DNA from: Candidatus Altimarinota bacterium
GTDB lineage: Bacteria > Patescibacteriota > Gracilibacteria > JAHISY01
Assembly: GCA_021735425.1 (NCBI GenBank)
Contig: JAIPGZ010000002.1
Location: 1-64,000 of the forward strand
Length of the DNA stretch: 64,000 nt
Reading direction: 5' to 3'
In this document: piece by piece, positions 34,388-41,969 of the stretch
Numbering within the stretch: the first letter of the stretch is position 1
Layout of the letters: every line of letters begins with the position of its first letter
Position numbers and translations under genes: made by a program
The notes under the pieces: model-generated
The model's database searches: none
What the model was told of the DNA's origin: nothing
What the model saw: the letters and a program-made list of their open reading frames with translations, nothing else

Positions 34388-34469
34388 GTTCTAGATGTTC
34401 AATCACTCGCTGCGCTCGTTTGTTCTAAGTGTTCGACTGAGAGAGGTGGCACATTTGAACATCTAGAAC
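34388..34469. repeat. 15-bp inverted repeat around a 52-bp spacer
   Basis: GTTCTAGATGTTCAA (34388-34402) and TTGAACATCTAGAAC (34455-34469) are exact reverse complements. They lie between dprA (3' end) and metF-like. They could act as a hairpin terminator, but without a T-run, or be the ends of a tiny mobile unit. Confidence 0.6.
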
Positions 34470-34472
34470 ATC

Positions 34473-35555
34473 TCATATTCTCACCCAATTCATCCCACCC
34501 AAATTTTTCGCCAGACCCTTCATCTCGAGCAAGCTGAGCAAGGAGGAAGCTTCCCCTGCCGTGAAACCTGATTCGCGTGAAATCTCATCCGCATGCAGCG
34601 GAGTCTTTTGTAAAATCTGGAGCAGCTTCGCCTCCTCCGGAGAATCGGCAATCACTTCTCGCACTTTTATTTTCAAATCCAAATCGCCAAATTCCAAACT
34701 TTCCAAAATATCCGCCGCGCAAATAACTGGCTTCGCACCAGTCTGAATCAGACGAATCGGACCAATCGAATTTTCGGAAAAAATCGAACCGGGAATTGCG
34801 AAAACATCCCGCCCAAATTCATTCGCGAGCGCTGCGGTAATCAGAGAACCTGATTTTTCGCGACCCTCCCCGACGACAACTCCACGAGACAAACCCGCGA
34901 TAATTCGATTGCGTAGCGGGAAATTGTAAGCTGATGGTTCAGTCCCTACAGGAAATTCAGAAATAATCGCTCCACCTTTTTTCAGAATCTCCTCACCCAA
35001 TTTTTGATTGCGTGGCGGATAAATGAAATCGATGCCATTGCCCAGCACTGCGACCGTCCGTCCACCACAGTCGAGCGCCGCCTGATGCGCGACAGCATCC
35101 GCGCCAGTCGCCAGACCGGAAATGATCGAGACCCCCGCCTGAACCAAACCACGCGCAATCTCCGCCGTCGCCTGCTGTCCGTAGCTGGTGAGAATCCGCG
35201 AACCAACGACCGCAACGGCAAAGTCATCGGCAGGCAACGGAAACTCCCCTCGGTAAAGCAAAACTGGTGGCGCGTCGTAAATTTCTTTTAAAAGTTTCGG
35301 GTATTTGGCGTCAGAAATCGGCAGAACTTTTGCTCCGACTTTGGCTAAATTTTTGAGAATCTCGTCTGGTTGAGTTTTTTCTTTTGCAACAAAAATTTCA
35401 GAAACGGCTTTGAACTCAATCCCCGCCTCCTGCCAATCCTGCCTTGAACTTTTCCAAATTTTTTCCGCGTCGTTGTGGAAGAACTGCAAAAGTCGCCCGA
35501 AACGAAGTGGCGTTAGTTTTTCGAGCGAGTTGAGCGCAGCAAAATATTTTTGCAA
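34473..35555 (-). CDS. dprA: DprA, DNA processing protein
   Basis: A 360-residue DprA/Smf that loads RecA on incoming single-stranded DNA during natural transformation. A SAM-like N-terminal part is followed by the Rossmann core (AVVGSRILTSYGQQ, SGLATGADAVAHQAAL, VAVLGNGIDFIYPPRN, EFPVGTEP, FPLRNRIIAGLSRGVVV, FAIPGSI). A C-terminal winged helix (about 300-360) completes it. The start is TTG at 35555. TAAAAT lies eight bases before it. recA is at 49.6 kb. Confidence 0.94.
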   Translation of the reverse strand: MQKYFAALNSLEKLTPLRFGRLLQFFHNDAEKIWKSSRQDWQEAGIEFKAVSEIFVAKEKTQPDEILKNLAKVGAKVLPISDAKYPKLLKEIYDAPPVLLYRGEFPLPADDFAVAVVGSRILTSYGQQATAEIARGLVQAGVSIISGLATGADAVAHQAALDCGGRTVAVLGNGIDFIYPPRNQKLGEEILKKGGAIISEFPVGTEPSAYNFPLRNRIIAGLSRGVVVGEGREKSGSLITAALANEFGRDVFAIPGSIFSENSIGPIRLIQTGAKPVICAADILESLEFGDLDLKIKVREVIADSPEEAKLLQILQKTPLHADEISRESGFTAGEASSLLSLLEMKGLAKNLGGMNWVRI

Positions 35556-35596
35556 TTTATTTGATTTTAAACGAGAGAAGCAGAAAATGCAGCCTT

Positions 35597-36670
35597 ATGA
35601 AAATTCCTGAAAATCCCGAAGTTGTAGGCGGAGGTGGAACCTTTGATTTAGCGTGGATTCGCGCCGCAGCCCTAAACAACCCCGAAAAATTATTTCATTG
35701 TCTTTTGCGCCGACCAGAGTACGTAGAAGCCGCTCGGAGCCAAAATTTTGATCATTTCTTTCCACGTGATTTACGCACCCAAATTTGGAATTCGACCGGT
35801 CTTGGTAAAACAAAAATGCCTAAAAATGTAAGTTTTTCTACAAATGAAAAGTTCTCAGAAATTAATCCTGAAACTCTTAAGATTTTTTTTAGCGCTTACC
35901 CGGCCCAAAATACTAGAGAAATTTTGCTTTTTCTAAAGAAGATAAATCGAGAGGCTATCGAAAACGCCATTCTTATTTCAGGCTCCAAGGGAATTGAAAT
36001 AGCTACCGAAAATCTAATGAACGAAGTCCTGTCCGCCATCAATGATAATCGCCAAAAAATCGCCATTGCCGTGGGACCCAATAAAGCGAAAGATATTTGG
36101 GAAAGTCATCCGGCTACAATTACTTTTGCCGGAAACTCAGAAGCTACTTCGCCCGTCGCGGAACTTTTTCGAGGATCCTCAATCCTGCATCCCAATGAAT
36201 CAACCGAGATGTATGGATTAGACCTTGCTGGAGTGGCAAAAAATGTTCATTCGCTCACCGCCGGATTAGCAATCGGACTAAATCTTTCTCCTTCGACGAT
36301 TTCTAGCTTAATGCAACACGCGCTGAAGGAACTCCGTGATTTATTGAGAGCTTGCAACTGCGAGAAAATAAGTGATGTTTTACTTGGAATTAGCGGAGAT
36401 TATGATCTCGCTTTTCGTGGTGCCACTCGCAATGCCAAAGCTGGAATTGAATTTGCGAAAAAAGGAGAATTACCCGAAAGCCAGCTGACCGAAGGAGTGA
36501 AATCCCTGCCAATCCTGCTTGAATTTGCACAAAAAAGAAGTGTGAAAATGCCAATCGCCGAACTAACCCAGGCTGTATTTGAAGGAAAAATTAAACCAAA
36601 ACAGGCAACCAAAAAACTCACCGAGCTCGGCTCTGGAATATCTGAATATTTAAATGAAAACTTTCGCTAA
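35597..36670 (+). CDS. GpsA-like glycerol-3-phosphate dehydrogenase homologue, divergent
   Basis: A 357-residue protein. The C-terminal half reads as GpsA: GLDLAGVAKNVHSLTAGLAI, RDLLRACNCEKISDVLLGIS, LTEGVKSLPILLEFA and RSVKMPIAELTQAVFEGK. The N-terminal half is recognisable (RPEYVEAARSQNFDHFFP), but the nucleotide loop reads VVGGGGTFDLAW instead of GxGxxG/A, and lengths differ. It may have changed cofactor use or activity. The ATG at 35597 is used. dprA is divergent with 41 nt between. Confidence 0.65.
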   Translation: MKIPENPEVVGGGGTFDLAWIRAAALNNPEKLFHCLLRRPEYVEAARSQNFDHFFPRDLRTQIWNSTGLGKTKMPKNVSFSTNEKFSEINPETLKIFFSAYPAQNTREILLFLKKINREAIENAILISGSKGIEIATENLMNEVLSAINDNRQKIAIAVGPNKAKDIWESHPATITFAGNSEATSPVAELFRGSSILHPNESTEMYGLDLAGVAKNVHSLTAGLAIGLNLSPSTISSLMQHALKELRDLLRACNCEKISDVLLGISGDYDLAFRGATRNAKAGIEFAKKGELPESQLTEGVKSLPILLEFAQKRSVKMPIAELTQAVFEGKIKPKQATKKLTELGSGISEYLNENFR

Positions 36671-37857
36671 AGTTTCCTAAAATTCTCTCGAATAAAACGC
36701 GTCGCTTTCGCTGGCTCGTAAATCCCGTCCGTTTCGAAAGTGACGATCTTTTCGTCGTAAAGAGTTTTGGCCGCCTCGCGTCCGAGAATCGAAACATTGC
36801 CTTTGTAAAGTCCGAGTGTGACTTTGCCGGTAATTTTTTTACGTAATTTTTCGACCTGAGCAGCCAAGACTTTTCGACGGCGTGAATACCAAAAGCCGTT
36901 GTAAACCAGCTCTGCATATTCTGCAGAAATCCGATCACGCGCGTGGAGCTCGTCTTTCGGAATAGTCAAACTTTCGACCGCCCGTAGTGCATCGAAAAGA
37001 ATCGTCCCGCCGGGTGTCTCGTACACCCCCCGACTCTTCATCCCGATAAACCTGTTTTCGACTAAATCGACCCGACCGATTCCATTCGCACCACCGAGTA
37101 CATTTAATTTTTTGAAAATCGCCAGCGCATCAATCTTCTTGCCGTTTAGTTTAATCGGAATTCCTTGTCGAAACTCAAGCTCGATTTTCGTAATTTTGTC
37201 AGGCGCTTTTTGGGGAGACACCGTCAGCTCGAACATTTCCTCTGGTGGCGTCCGATTCGGATTTTCGAGAATCCCCGCCTCGTAAGAAATGTGGAGCAAA
37301 TTTTCATCCGAACTCCAGGGCTTCGATTTCGTCGCCTTCACCGGTAAGTCGAATTTCTGGGCGTAATTCAACATCTCTTTCCGCCCACCCAGAATTTTAT
37401 AAAAACTGGGCTCACGCCACGGAATCCAAGTTTGCAGCTTCGGCGCGAGCGCATGGTAGGTCAGCTCGAAACGCACCTGATCATTACCCTTGCCTGTCGA
37501 ACCATGCGAGAGAAATTCAGCTTTTTCTTTTTTGGCAATCTCAACCTGCGCTTTGGCAATCAGTGGCCGCGCGACTGAGGTACCGAGCAGGTAGTAATTC
37601 TCATATTTGGCTGCTGCCCACTGCGTCGGGAGCACGAAATCTATTAAAAATTCTTTTTGTAAATCTTGCGCGATGAATTTCATGAGCCCCGTTTTTTTGG
37701 CCTTCTCGCGAATTTCATCTAGATTCTCAACTCCTTGTCCGAGATCGGCGAGAAAACCAATGACCTCAAAACCGCATTGAATCAAAAAGTGAGCGATGAC
37801 GGTCGTATCGAGACCGCCAGAATAAGCCAAAACAATTTTTTTGGAGTCAGTTTGCAT
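36667..37857 (-). CDS. argG: Argininosuccinate synthase
   Basis: A 396-residue ArgG joining citrulline and aspartate using ATP. The N-terminal P-loop is AYSGGLDTT. Further motifs are GSTGKGNDQVRFE, WREPSFYK and DENLLHISYEAG. The C-terminal region has GMKSRGVYETPGGTILFDAL. argH and the other arg genes are not in the window. It follows a small membrane protein gene by 4 nt and overlaps the GpsA-like gene by 4 nt at the 3' ends. Confidence 0.96.
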   Translation of the reverse strand: MQTDSKKIVLAYSGGLDTTVIAHFLIQCGFEVIGFLADLGQGVENLDEIREKAKKTGLMKFIAQDLQKEFLIDFVLPTQWAAAKYENYYLLGTSVARPLIAKAQVEIAKKEKAEFLSHGSTGKGNDQVRFELTYHALAPKLQTWIPWREPSFYKILGGRKEMLNYAQKFDLPVKATKSKPWSSDENLLHISYEAGILENPNRTPPEEMFELTVSPQKAPDKITKIELEFRQGIPIKLNGKKIDALAIFKKLNVLGGANGIGRVDLVENRFIGMKSRGVYETPGGTILFDALRAVESLTIPKDELHARDRISAEYAELVYNGFWYSRRRKVLAAQVEKLRKKITGKVTLGLYKGNVSILGREAAKTLYDEKIVTFETDGIYEPAKATRFIRENFRKL

Positions 37858-37861
37858 AATT

Positions 37862-38056
37862 TTAGAGGTTTAATTTTGTAAGGAAATAAACCGAAATGCC
37901 GATTAAAAAAAGCGAAACAAAAACAAAAATCCAAGCAATTATTTTGACCCGTGGCGAAATGTAGGAATAACGGAAAGCGTGATTCACGGCAAAACCAGCA
38001 AAAATCAAAAATGCGGTGAGAATCAAACCGTAAAGAGTGTAGACGACGAACTGCAT
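37862..38056 (-). CDS. Small two-helix membrane protein (64 aa)
   Basis: Two hydrophobic segments (about 4-27 and 39-60) with a short basic loop (RYSYISPRVK). No family is recognised. It stands 4 nt before argG on the same strand, so the two are probably cotranscribed. TAAAAT is seven bases before the ATG (leaderless pattern). Link to arginine metabolism is unknown. Confidence 0.55.
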   Translation of the reverse strand: MQFVVYTLYGLILTAFLIFAGFAVNHAFRYSYISPRVKIIAWIFVFVSLFLIGISVYFLTKLNL

Positions 38057-38204
38057 TGTGAAGATTTTAGCGACAAAAACTCACGAAAGGAAGACTCAGA
38101 TTTAAGCCAAAATTTCTAATAAAACAAAGTGTTTCACACTCCATGATTCATATTCCATGATTATTTATTAAACCAAATTTTAGAATTCTCGCAAGACAGC
38201 TCGC

Positions 38205-38233
38205 TTGAAGAAAAAGCGTAAAAGTGCTAAAAT
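38205..38233 (+). promoter_or_regulatory. Promoter of the 380-aa secreted protein gene
   Basis: TTGAAG (38205-38210), 17 bp, TAAAAT (38228-38233). The start is 21 nt downstream. Confidence 0.7.
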
Positions 38234-38254
38234 GACTGGATTTAAAAACAAACA

Positions 38255-39397
38255 ATGCCAACAAAAAAACCAGACACTTTCTTGAAAGTCACGAGCGGAA
38301 TTCTCGCTTTCGGAATCCTCGTCTTCGGCACGCTCGCCAATGACAAAAATGCGGGCATCCTTTCTGAAATGGACGCGAGCTTGAATCAAGCCAGCGTCAT
38401 TACCGACGACGCGAATACCATCCCGACGATTTCTGGGAATTGTAAACAAAATACCAACATTAGTGTTTTGTCGGCGCTGCAGCCACCGCAGTCACTTTTT
38501 GCCAGCGTAGATAATCTCGACGCCATCCTGACCGGCGAGGCTTCTTTCGACACAAAGGCAATGAATTACCTCACCATCGCCATCGCACAAAACCTAGTCG
38601 AAGCGAAAATCCTAGAGAGCGGCACAAAATACGAATTCGTAGTGCGAGACGGACAAGTGAATTTTTGGAAATGTATGTTGCAAAAAAATCAGCTTTTTTC
38701 TTCCATCACCGACGCTTCCGAGGATGTGGAATTCCTGAGTAACACTCAAGCTCTCGAGAATCAAATCGAAAAATTTGGTTATTCAATAGACACGGTAAAT
38801 GAGATAGAAAATTTCCTAAATTTCATAAAACTGCCTGCCGGTCATCGCGTACTAGAAAGCACAGTTTTGAATTCCGACGGAGAAATCTTCTTTAAGATTT
38901 TCGAAACAAAACTACTGGACAGCTTCACTTACAACGATTTGCGGAAAGATTTTCGCAGTCGCGTCGGCGTGACGAATCTGCGTCCCGCAGTTTTCGGCGC
39001 AGAATCTTATTATTGGATGTGGGGTGAGGGTGACAAAATGGCCGCCAGCGTCTTCACCATCGGCGACCGCGTCTTTGGCATCAGCTACCAAACCGCACAC
39101 TTCAGTCACATCCGCCGCGTCGTTGACGCTTTACGCGAGGAATTTCCACTCCTTTTGAAGAAAGTGGAATTGGTCAAAAAGCAGGGCGGGAAATTCGAGA
39201 ATTTGAAAATCACCGAATTCGAACAACTGACAGACGAAGATCTCGGCAGCAAGCTCGTCAACAATTTGCAGCAACTCAACAAGGCAAATGCCATCCTCGG
39301 AAAAAATCTTTCCAGCGATCTTTTGAACGCCGAGCCGATTGAGATTCCAACTACAGCTGAAGAAACTTCAGGAGAGGTCTTGCCGGTTAGTTTGTAG
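38255..39397 (+). CDS. Hypothetical secreted or membrane-anchored protein (380 aa)
   Basis: A single N-terminal hydrophobic segment (about 12-28, LKVTSGILAFGILVFGTLA) acts as signal or anchor. The rest is soluble with no recognised fold. The last third holds a helical stretch (FPLLLKKVELVKKQGG, about 300-315). The 3' end (14 bp, GCCGGTTAGTTTGT) is repeated 760 bp downstream (see findings). Confidence 0.6.
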   Translation: MPTKKPDTFLKVTSGILAFGILVFGTLANDKNAGILSEMDASLNQASVITDDANTIPTISGNCKQNTNISVLSALQPPQSLFASVDNLDAILTGEASFDTKAMNYLTIAIAQNLVEAKILESGTKYEFVVRDGQVNFWKCMLQKNQLFSSITDASEDVEFLSNTQALENQIEKFGYSIDTVNEIENFLNFIKLPAGHRVLESTVLNSDGEIFFKIFETKLLDSFTYNDLRKDFRSRVGVTNLRPAVFGAESYYWMWGEGDKMAASVFTIGDRVFGISYQTAHFSHIRRVVDALREEFPLLLKKVELVKKQGGKFENLKITEFEQLTDEDLGSKLVNNLQQLNKANAILGKNLSSDLLNAEPIEIPTTAEETSGEVLPVSL

Positions 39398-39457
39398 ATT
39401 AAATCAACCGCTTGTCGAATAAAATAGATGGTATAATCTGCCCTCTAATTTTTTAAT

Positions 39458-39700
39458 ATGAAGCTCTCCCAACAAGCTCAAAATACCGCCAACGAAATTG
39501 TGGCTACACTTTTCGAAAAAAATCCACATCTTGATTTCGACACTATTTGCCGACAAGCTGAAGTCCTAGCTCGCAGAAAACGCGTAGAAGATGTGGTTTG
39601 TCCTCGTGGACTGACGTGCTCAGTAGCAAGAGATAACCATGGATGTTTTGTAAATCCCACCTGTTTAAAAACATACAAAACTTTTCATAAGATGTATTAG
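39458..39700 (+). CDS. Small hypothetical protein (80 aa)
   Basis: A basic soluble protein with four cysteines (CRQAE, VCPRGLTC, CFVNPTC), possibly metal-binding. No family is recognised. A TATAAT box at 39433-39438 precedes it, without a clear -35. It lies between the two copies of the 14-bp repeat. Confidence 0.5.
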   Translation: MKLSQQAQNTANEIVATLFEKNPHLDFDTICRQAEVLARRKRVEDVVCPRGLTCSVARDNHGCFVNPTCLKTYKTFHKMY

Positions 39701-39701
39701 C

Positions 39702-39995
39702 TCACTCACTTTTCACCTCATCAACCATAGGTGGAATTTGTTTAGATTGATGTCTCCGAAAAAGCAGACTCAGCATCACGAAGGCACCACCCGCGCTCGC
39801 GATATTCAGCCAAGCAATGACATCCAAGGTTCCAGAAGCTAGCCAAGTATTCACAACTAAAAAAATTATTCCGAGAGCTTGTAGCCCAGGAAAGCAGAGT
39901 CGCATCTCTTTTTTCGCTCCAAGTGAAAATAAAATCTGAATCAGCCAAGAGGCGACGATTAGCACCATTCCGATTATTGCAAGATTAATTTCCAT
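39702..39995 (-). CDS. Small three-helix membrane protein (97 aa)
   Basis: Three hydrophobic segments (about 5-25, 36-53, 58-79). It resembles short SemiSWEET-like or LAB-N-like membrane proteins in layout, but I cannot place it. It converges with the 80-aa gene, 1 nt apart. It also lies between the 14-bp repeat copies. Confidence 0.5.
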   Translation of the reverse strand: MEINLAIIGMVLIVASWLIQILFSLGAKKEMRLCFPGLQALGIIFLVVNTWLASGTLDVIAWLNIASAGGAFVMLSLLFRRHQSKQIPPMVDEVKSE

Positions 39996-40100
39996 AGTAG
40001 GGGGATTAAATTATTAGAATTATACCTTTTCGAAAATAAAGTTTTTTGAAACCGATTTGGCAAAAAAATAAATTAGCTTAAATCTCTGCATTATTCCGCC

Positions 40101-40157
40101 GTGACTCCCCCATCGCGGCCCGAAAAAGCCGACGAAATATGGCCGGTTAGTTTGTGA
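40101..40157 (+). pseudogene. Possible displaced 3' end of the 38.3-kb gene
   Basis: A 19-codon frame from GTG at 40101 ends in P-V-S-L-stop, as the 380-aa protein does (LPVSL stop), with 14 identical bases (40142-40155 against 39382-39395). The upstream residues are acidic in both but not alignable. It may be a displaced gene tail or chance. Confidence 0.3.
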
Positions 40158-40160
40158 ACT

Positions 40161-41963
40161 TTATTGGAAAACGTTGAGCAAATTCCCGAGCAGGTTCCGC
40201 GGCGAGAGCTTTTGCCAAAAGGAAAGTTTGTGAGTCGGAGTCGCAGCGAGAGCAGTCGAACTTTTGTTTTTCAATTCAAGCAAAACTGAAACAATCTTGG
40301 CTATTTCGGCGCGATTGACGAGACCGGCGGGACGGAAAGTCCCATCGGCAAAGCCATCGATGATTCCATTCGTCTCAGCGAAATTGACGAAGCGGATGAA
40401 CCAATCATTGTAGGGAACGTCGTTGAATTTGGAGAAACTAGCTTTCGTCGGCAATTCCAGACCGCTCGCGAGCAAGAGAATCTTGAGCGCCTCCGCGCGA
40501 TTGACGAAATCATCGGGGCGGAAATTTGGCGCATCCGCGCTAACCACACCTGAATTTTTGACCGCCGCCACGAAAGGCGCGAACCAGGCGTCCGTCGGCA
40601 CATCAGAGAATGGTTTTTCGGTCAGATTCGTCGAGACTGGAAGGCTGAAGGCCGTCGTCGCGATTTTGACAACTTCAGCGCGGTTCAAATATTGCGCCGG
40701 TTGGAAACTACCGTCGGAGTAGCCCGACATGATTTTTTTGCTGGCTAATTCCGCGACGAAAGGCGCGAACCAAATATCAGACTGGATGTCTTGAAACGTG
40801 GTTTTACCAGCTGCCGCTCTCATGTCTGCTCGGGGTCTAGCGACTTTACTGTGAGCCATGGAAATCTCCGTCGCGTCTGATTCAATAACTGTGAAAAGCG
40901 TGAAGTGATCGACTTCAACTCCGAAGGTTTTTTGGTCAGCGGAAAGCTGACCGCCGTCACCCGCGATTTTATATCTATTGGACTGCTTGTCATAATAAAA
41001 AGCTTTCAATTTTTCAGGATAAACGACTTTGGAAATATCGATTGGAATGGAGATTCTAACAGGGTGATTGAAGCGAATACTTTGACCAACCACGTCGACG
41101 TTGGTCGCCGCATGGACGATGTTGGTCGAGCCACCCCCTTTGATGCTTTTGCTAACCTCAGTCGTGGGAATAATTTTGGGAGCAGTGATGATGTCGGAAA
41201 ATGTTTCCCCACCAGCGGTCGTGATTTTGGTGTCTTTGGAAAAATCAACCGTCAGCCCGATATTTTCTAAATTATAAAGTTGGATGGCTTGAGTGATGAT
41301 TCCCTCTGTCGGTGCGAGCGTGACTGCTCCGGCAATAGCGAGAGTCTCACTGGGAGCGGTCGGACTGATAGAAGCGTCGCTCGTCGGCAAGCTAACCGTC
41401 GCCACAGCCGCCGCCGCTGCTCTGCTACCACTAGTGCTGCCGGAAGGCGGATTGCCTAGATTGAATCCGTAAGCTTTTTCACCATTGAGCGAATCAGAAA
41501 ATTCAATCAGGCCATCGACGTTGGAACTGGCATAAGTGACGAACGCGTTGTCGGCATAAATTTTATAACTTTGGCTCGTCTCGGGAACATGGATTTGAAT
41601 ACTAATATTGGTCTCAGCAGAACTTTCGACAATCCAGCTCGTGATGAATCCGCTGGCGTCAATGAAGGTGTCGCGAAAAGTAAGGGTAACAGTCGCACTG
41701 CTGGGAATGACGCTGAAATAGCGGATCGCGGAGGAGCCGATTTTGAAAGTCGCTCCCGCGGGAATCTGGATGACCGCCTCGTTGTAGTTGGAACTGAAAG
41801 TGATGGAATCCGCGCCAGAGCCGCTGAGAATATAAAGTGTGCTGGCAGGTGCGAGCAAATCTAATTTCGTCGTGGCAGTGAAGCTGACGAGCGCCGCCGC
41901 GACGGTTTGAATAGCAAAAATAAAAGCCAGTAAGGTAACCGAGATTTTTTTGAGCTTAAACAT
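40161..41963 (-). CDS. Surface protein with three C-terminal SLH domains
   Basis: A 600-residue exported protein with a signal peptide (about 1-23). The N-terminal 340 residues are beta-rich with no recognised fold. The C-terminus has three S-layer homology repeats (about 388-445, 450-505, 512-570; FQDIQSDIWFAPFVAELASK, FSDVPTDAWFAPFVAAVKN, FNDVPYNDWFIRFVNFAET). SLH domains bind wall-linked polymers, so it probably anchors a surface layer. It follows the 1026-aa gene by 6 nt. Confidence 0.85.
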   Translation of the reverse strand: MFKLKKISVTLLAFIFAIQTVAAALVSFTATTKLDLLAPASTLYILSGSGADSITFSSNYNEAVIQIPAGATFKIGSSAIRYFSVIPSSATVTLTFRDTFIDASGFITSWIVESSAETNISIQIHVPETSQSYKIYADNAFVTYASSNVDGLIEFSDSLNGEKAYGFNLGNPPSGSTSGSRAAAAAVATVSLPTSDASISPTAPSETLAIAGAVTLAPTEGIITQAIQLYNLENIGLTVDFSKDTKITTAGGETFSDIITAPKIIPTTEVSKSIKGGGSTNIVHAATNVDVVGQSIRFNHPVRISIPIDISKVVYPEKLKAFYYDKQSNRYKIAGDGGQLSADQKTFGVEVDHFTLFTVIESDATEISMAHSKVARPRADMRAAAGKTTFQDIQSDIWFAPFVAELASKKIMSGYSDGSFQPAQYLNRAEVVKIATTAFSLPVSTNLTEKPFSDVPTDAWFAPFVAAVKNSGVVSADAPNFRPDDFVNRAEALKILLLASGLELPTKASFSKFNDVPYNDWFIRFVNFAETNGIIDGFADGTFRPAGLVNRAEIAKIVSVLLELKNKSSTALAATPTHKLSFWQKLSPRNLLGNLLNVFQ

Positions 41964-41969
41964 CGTTGG

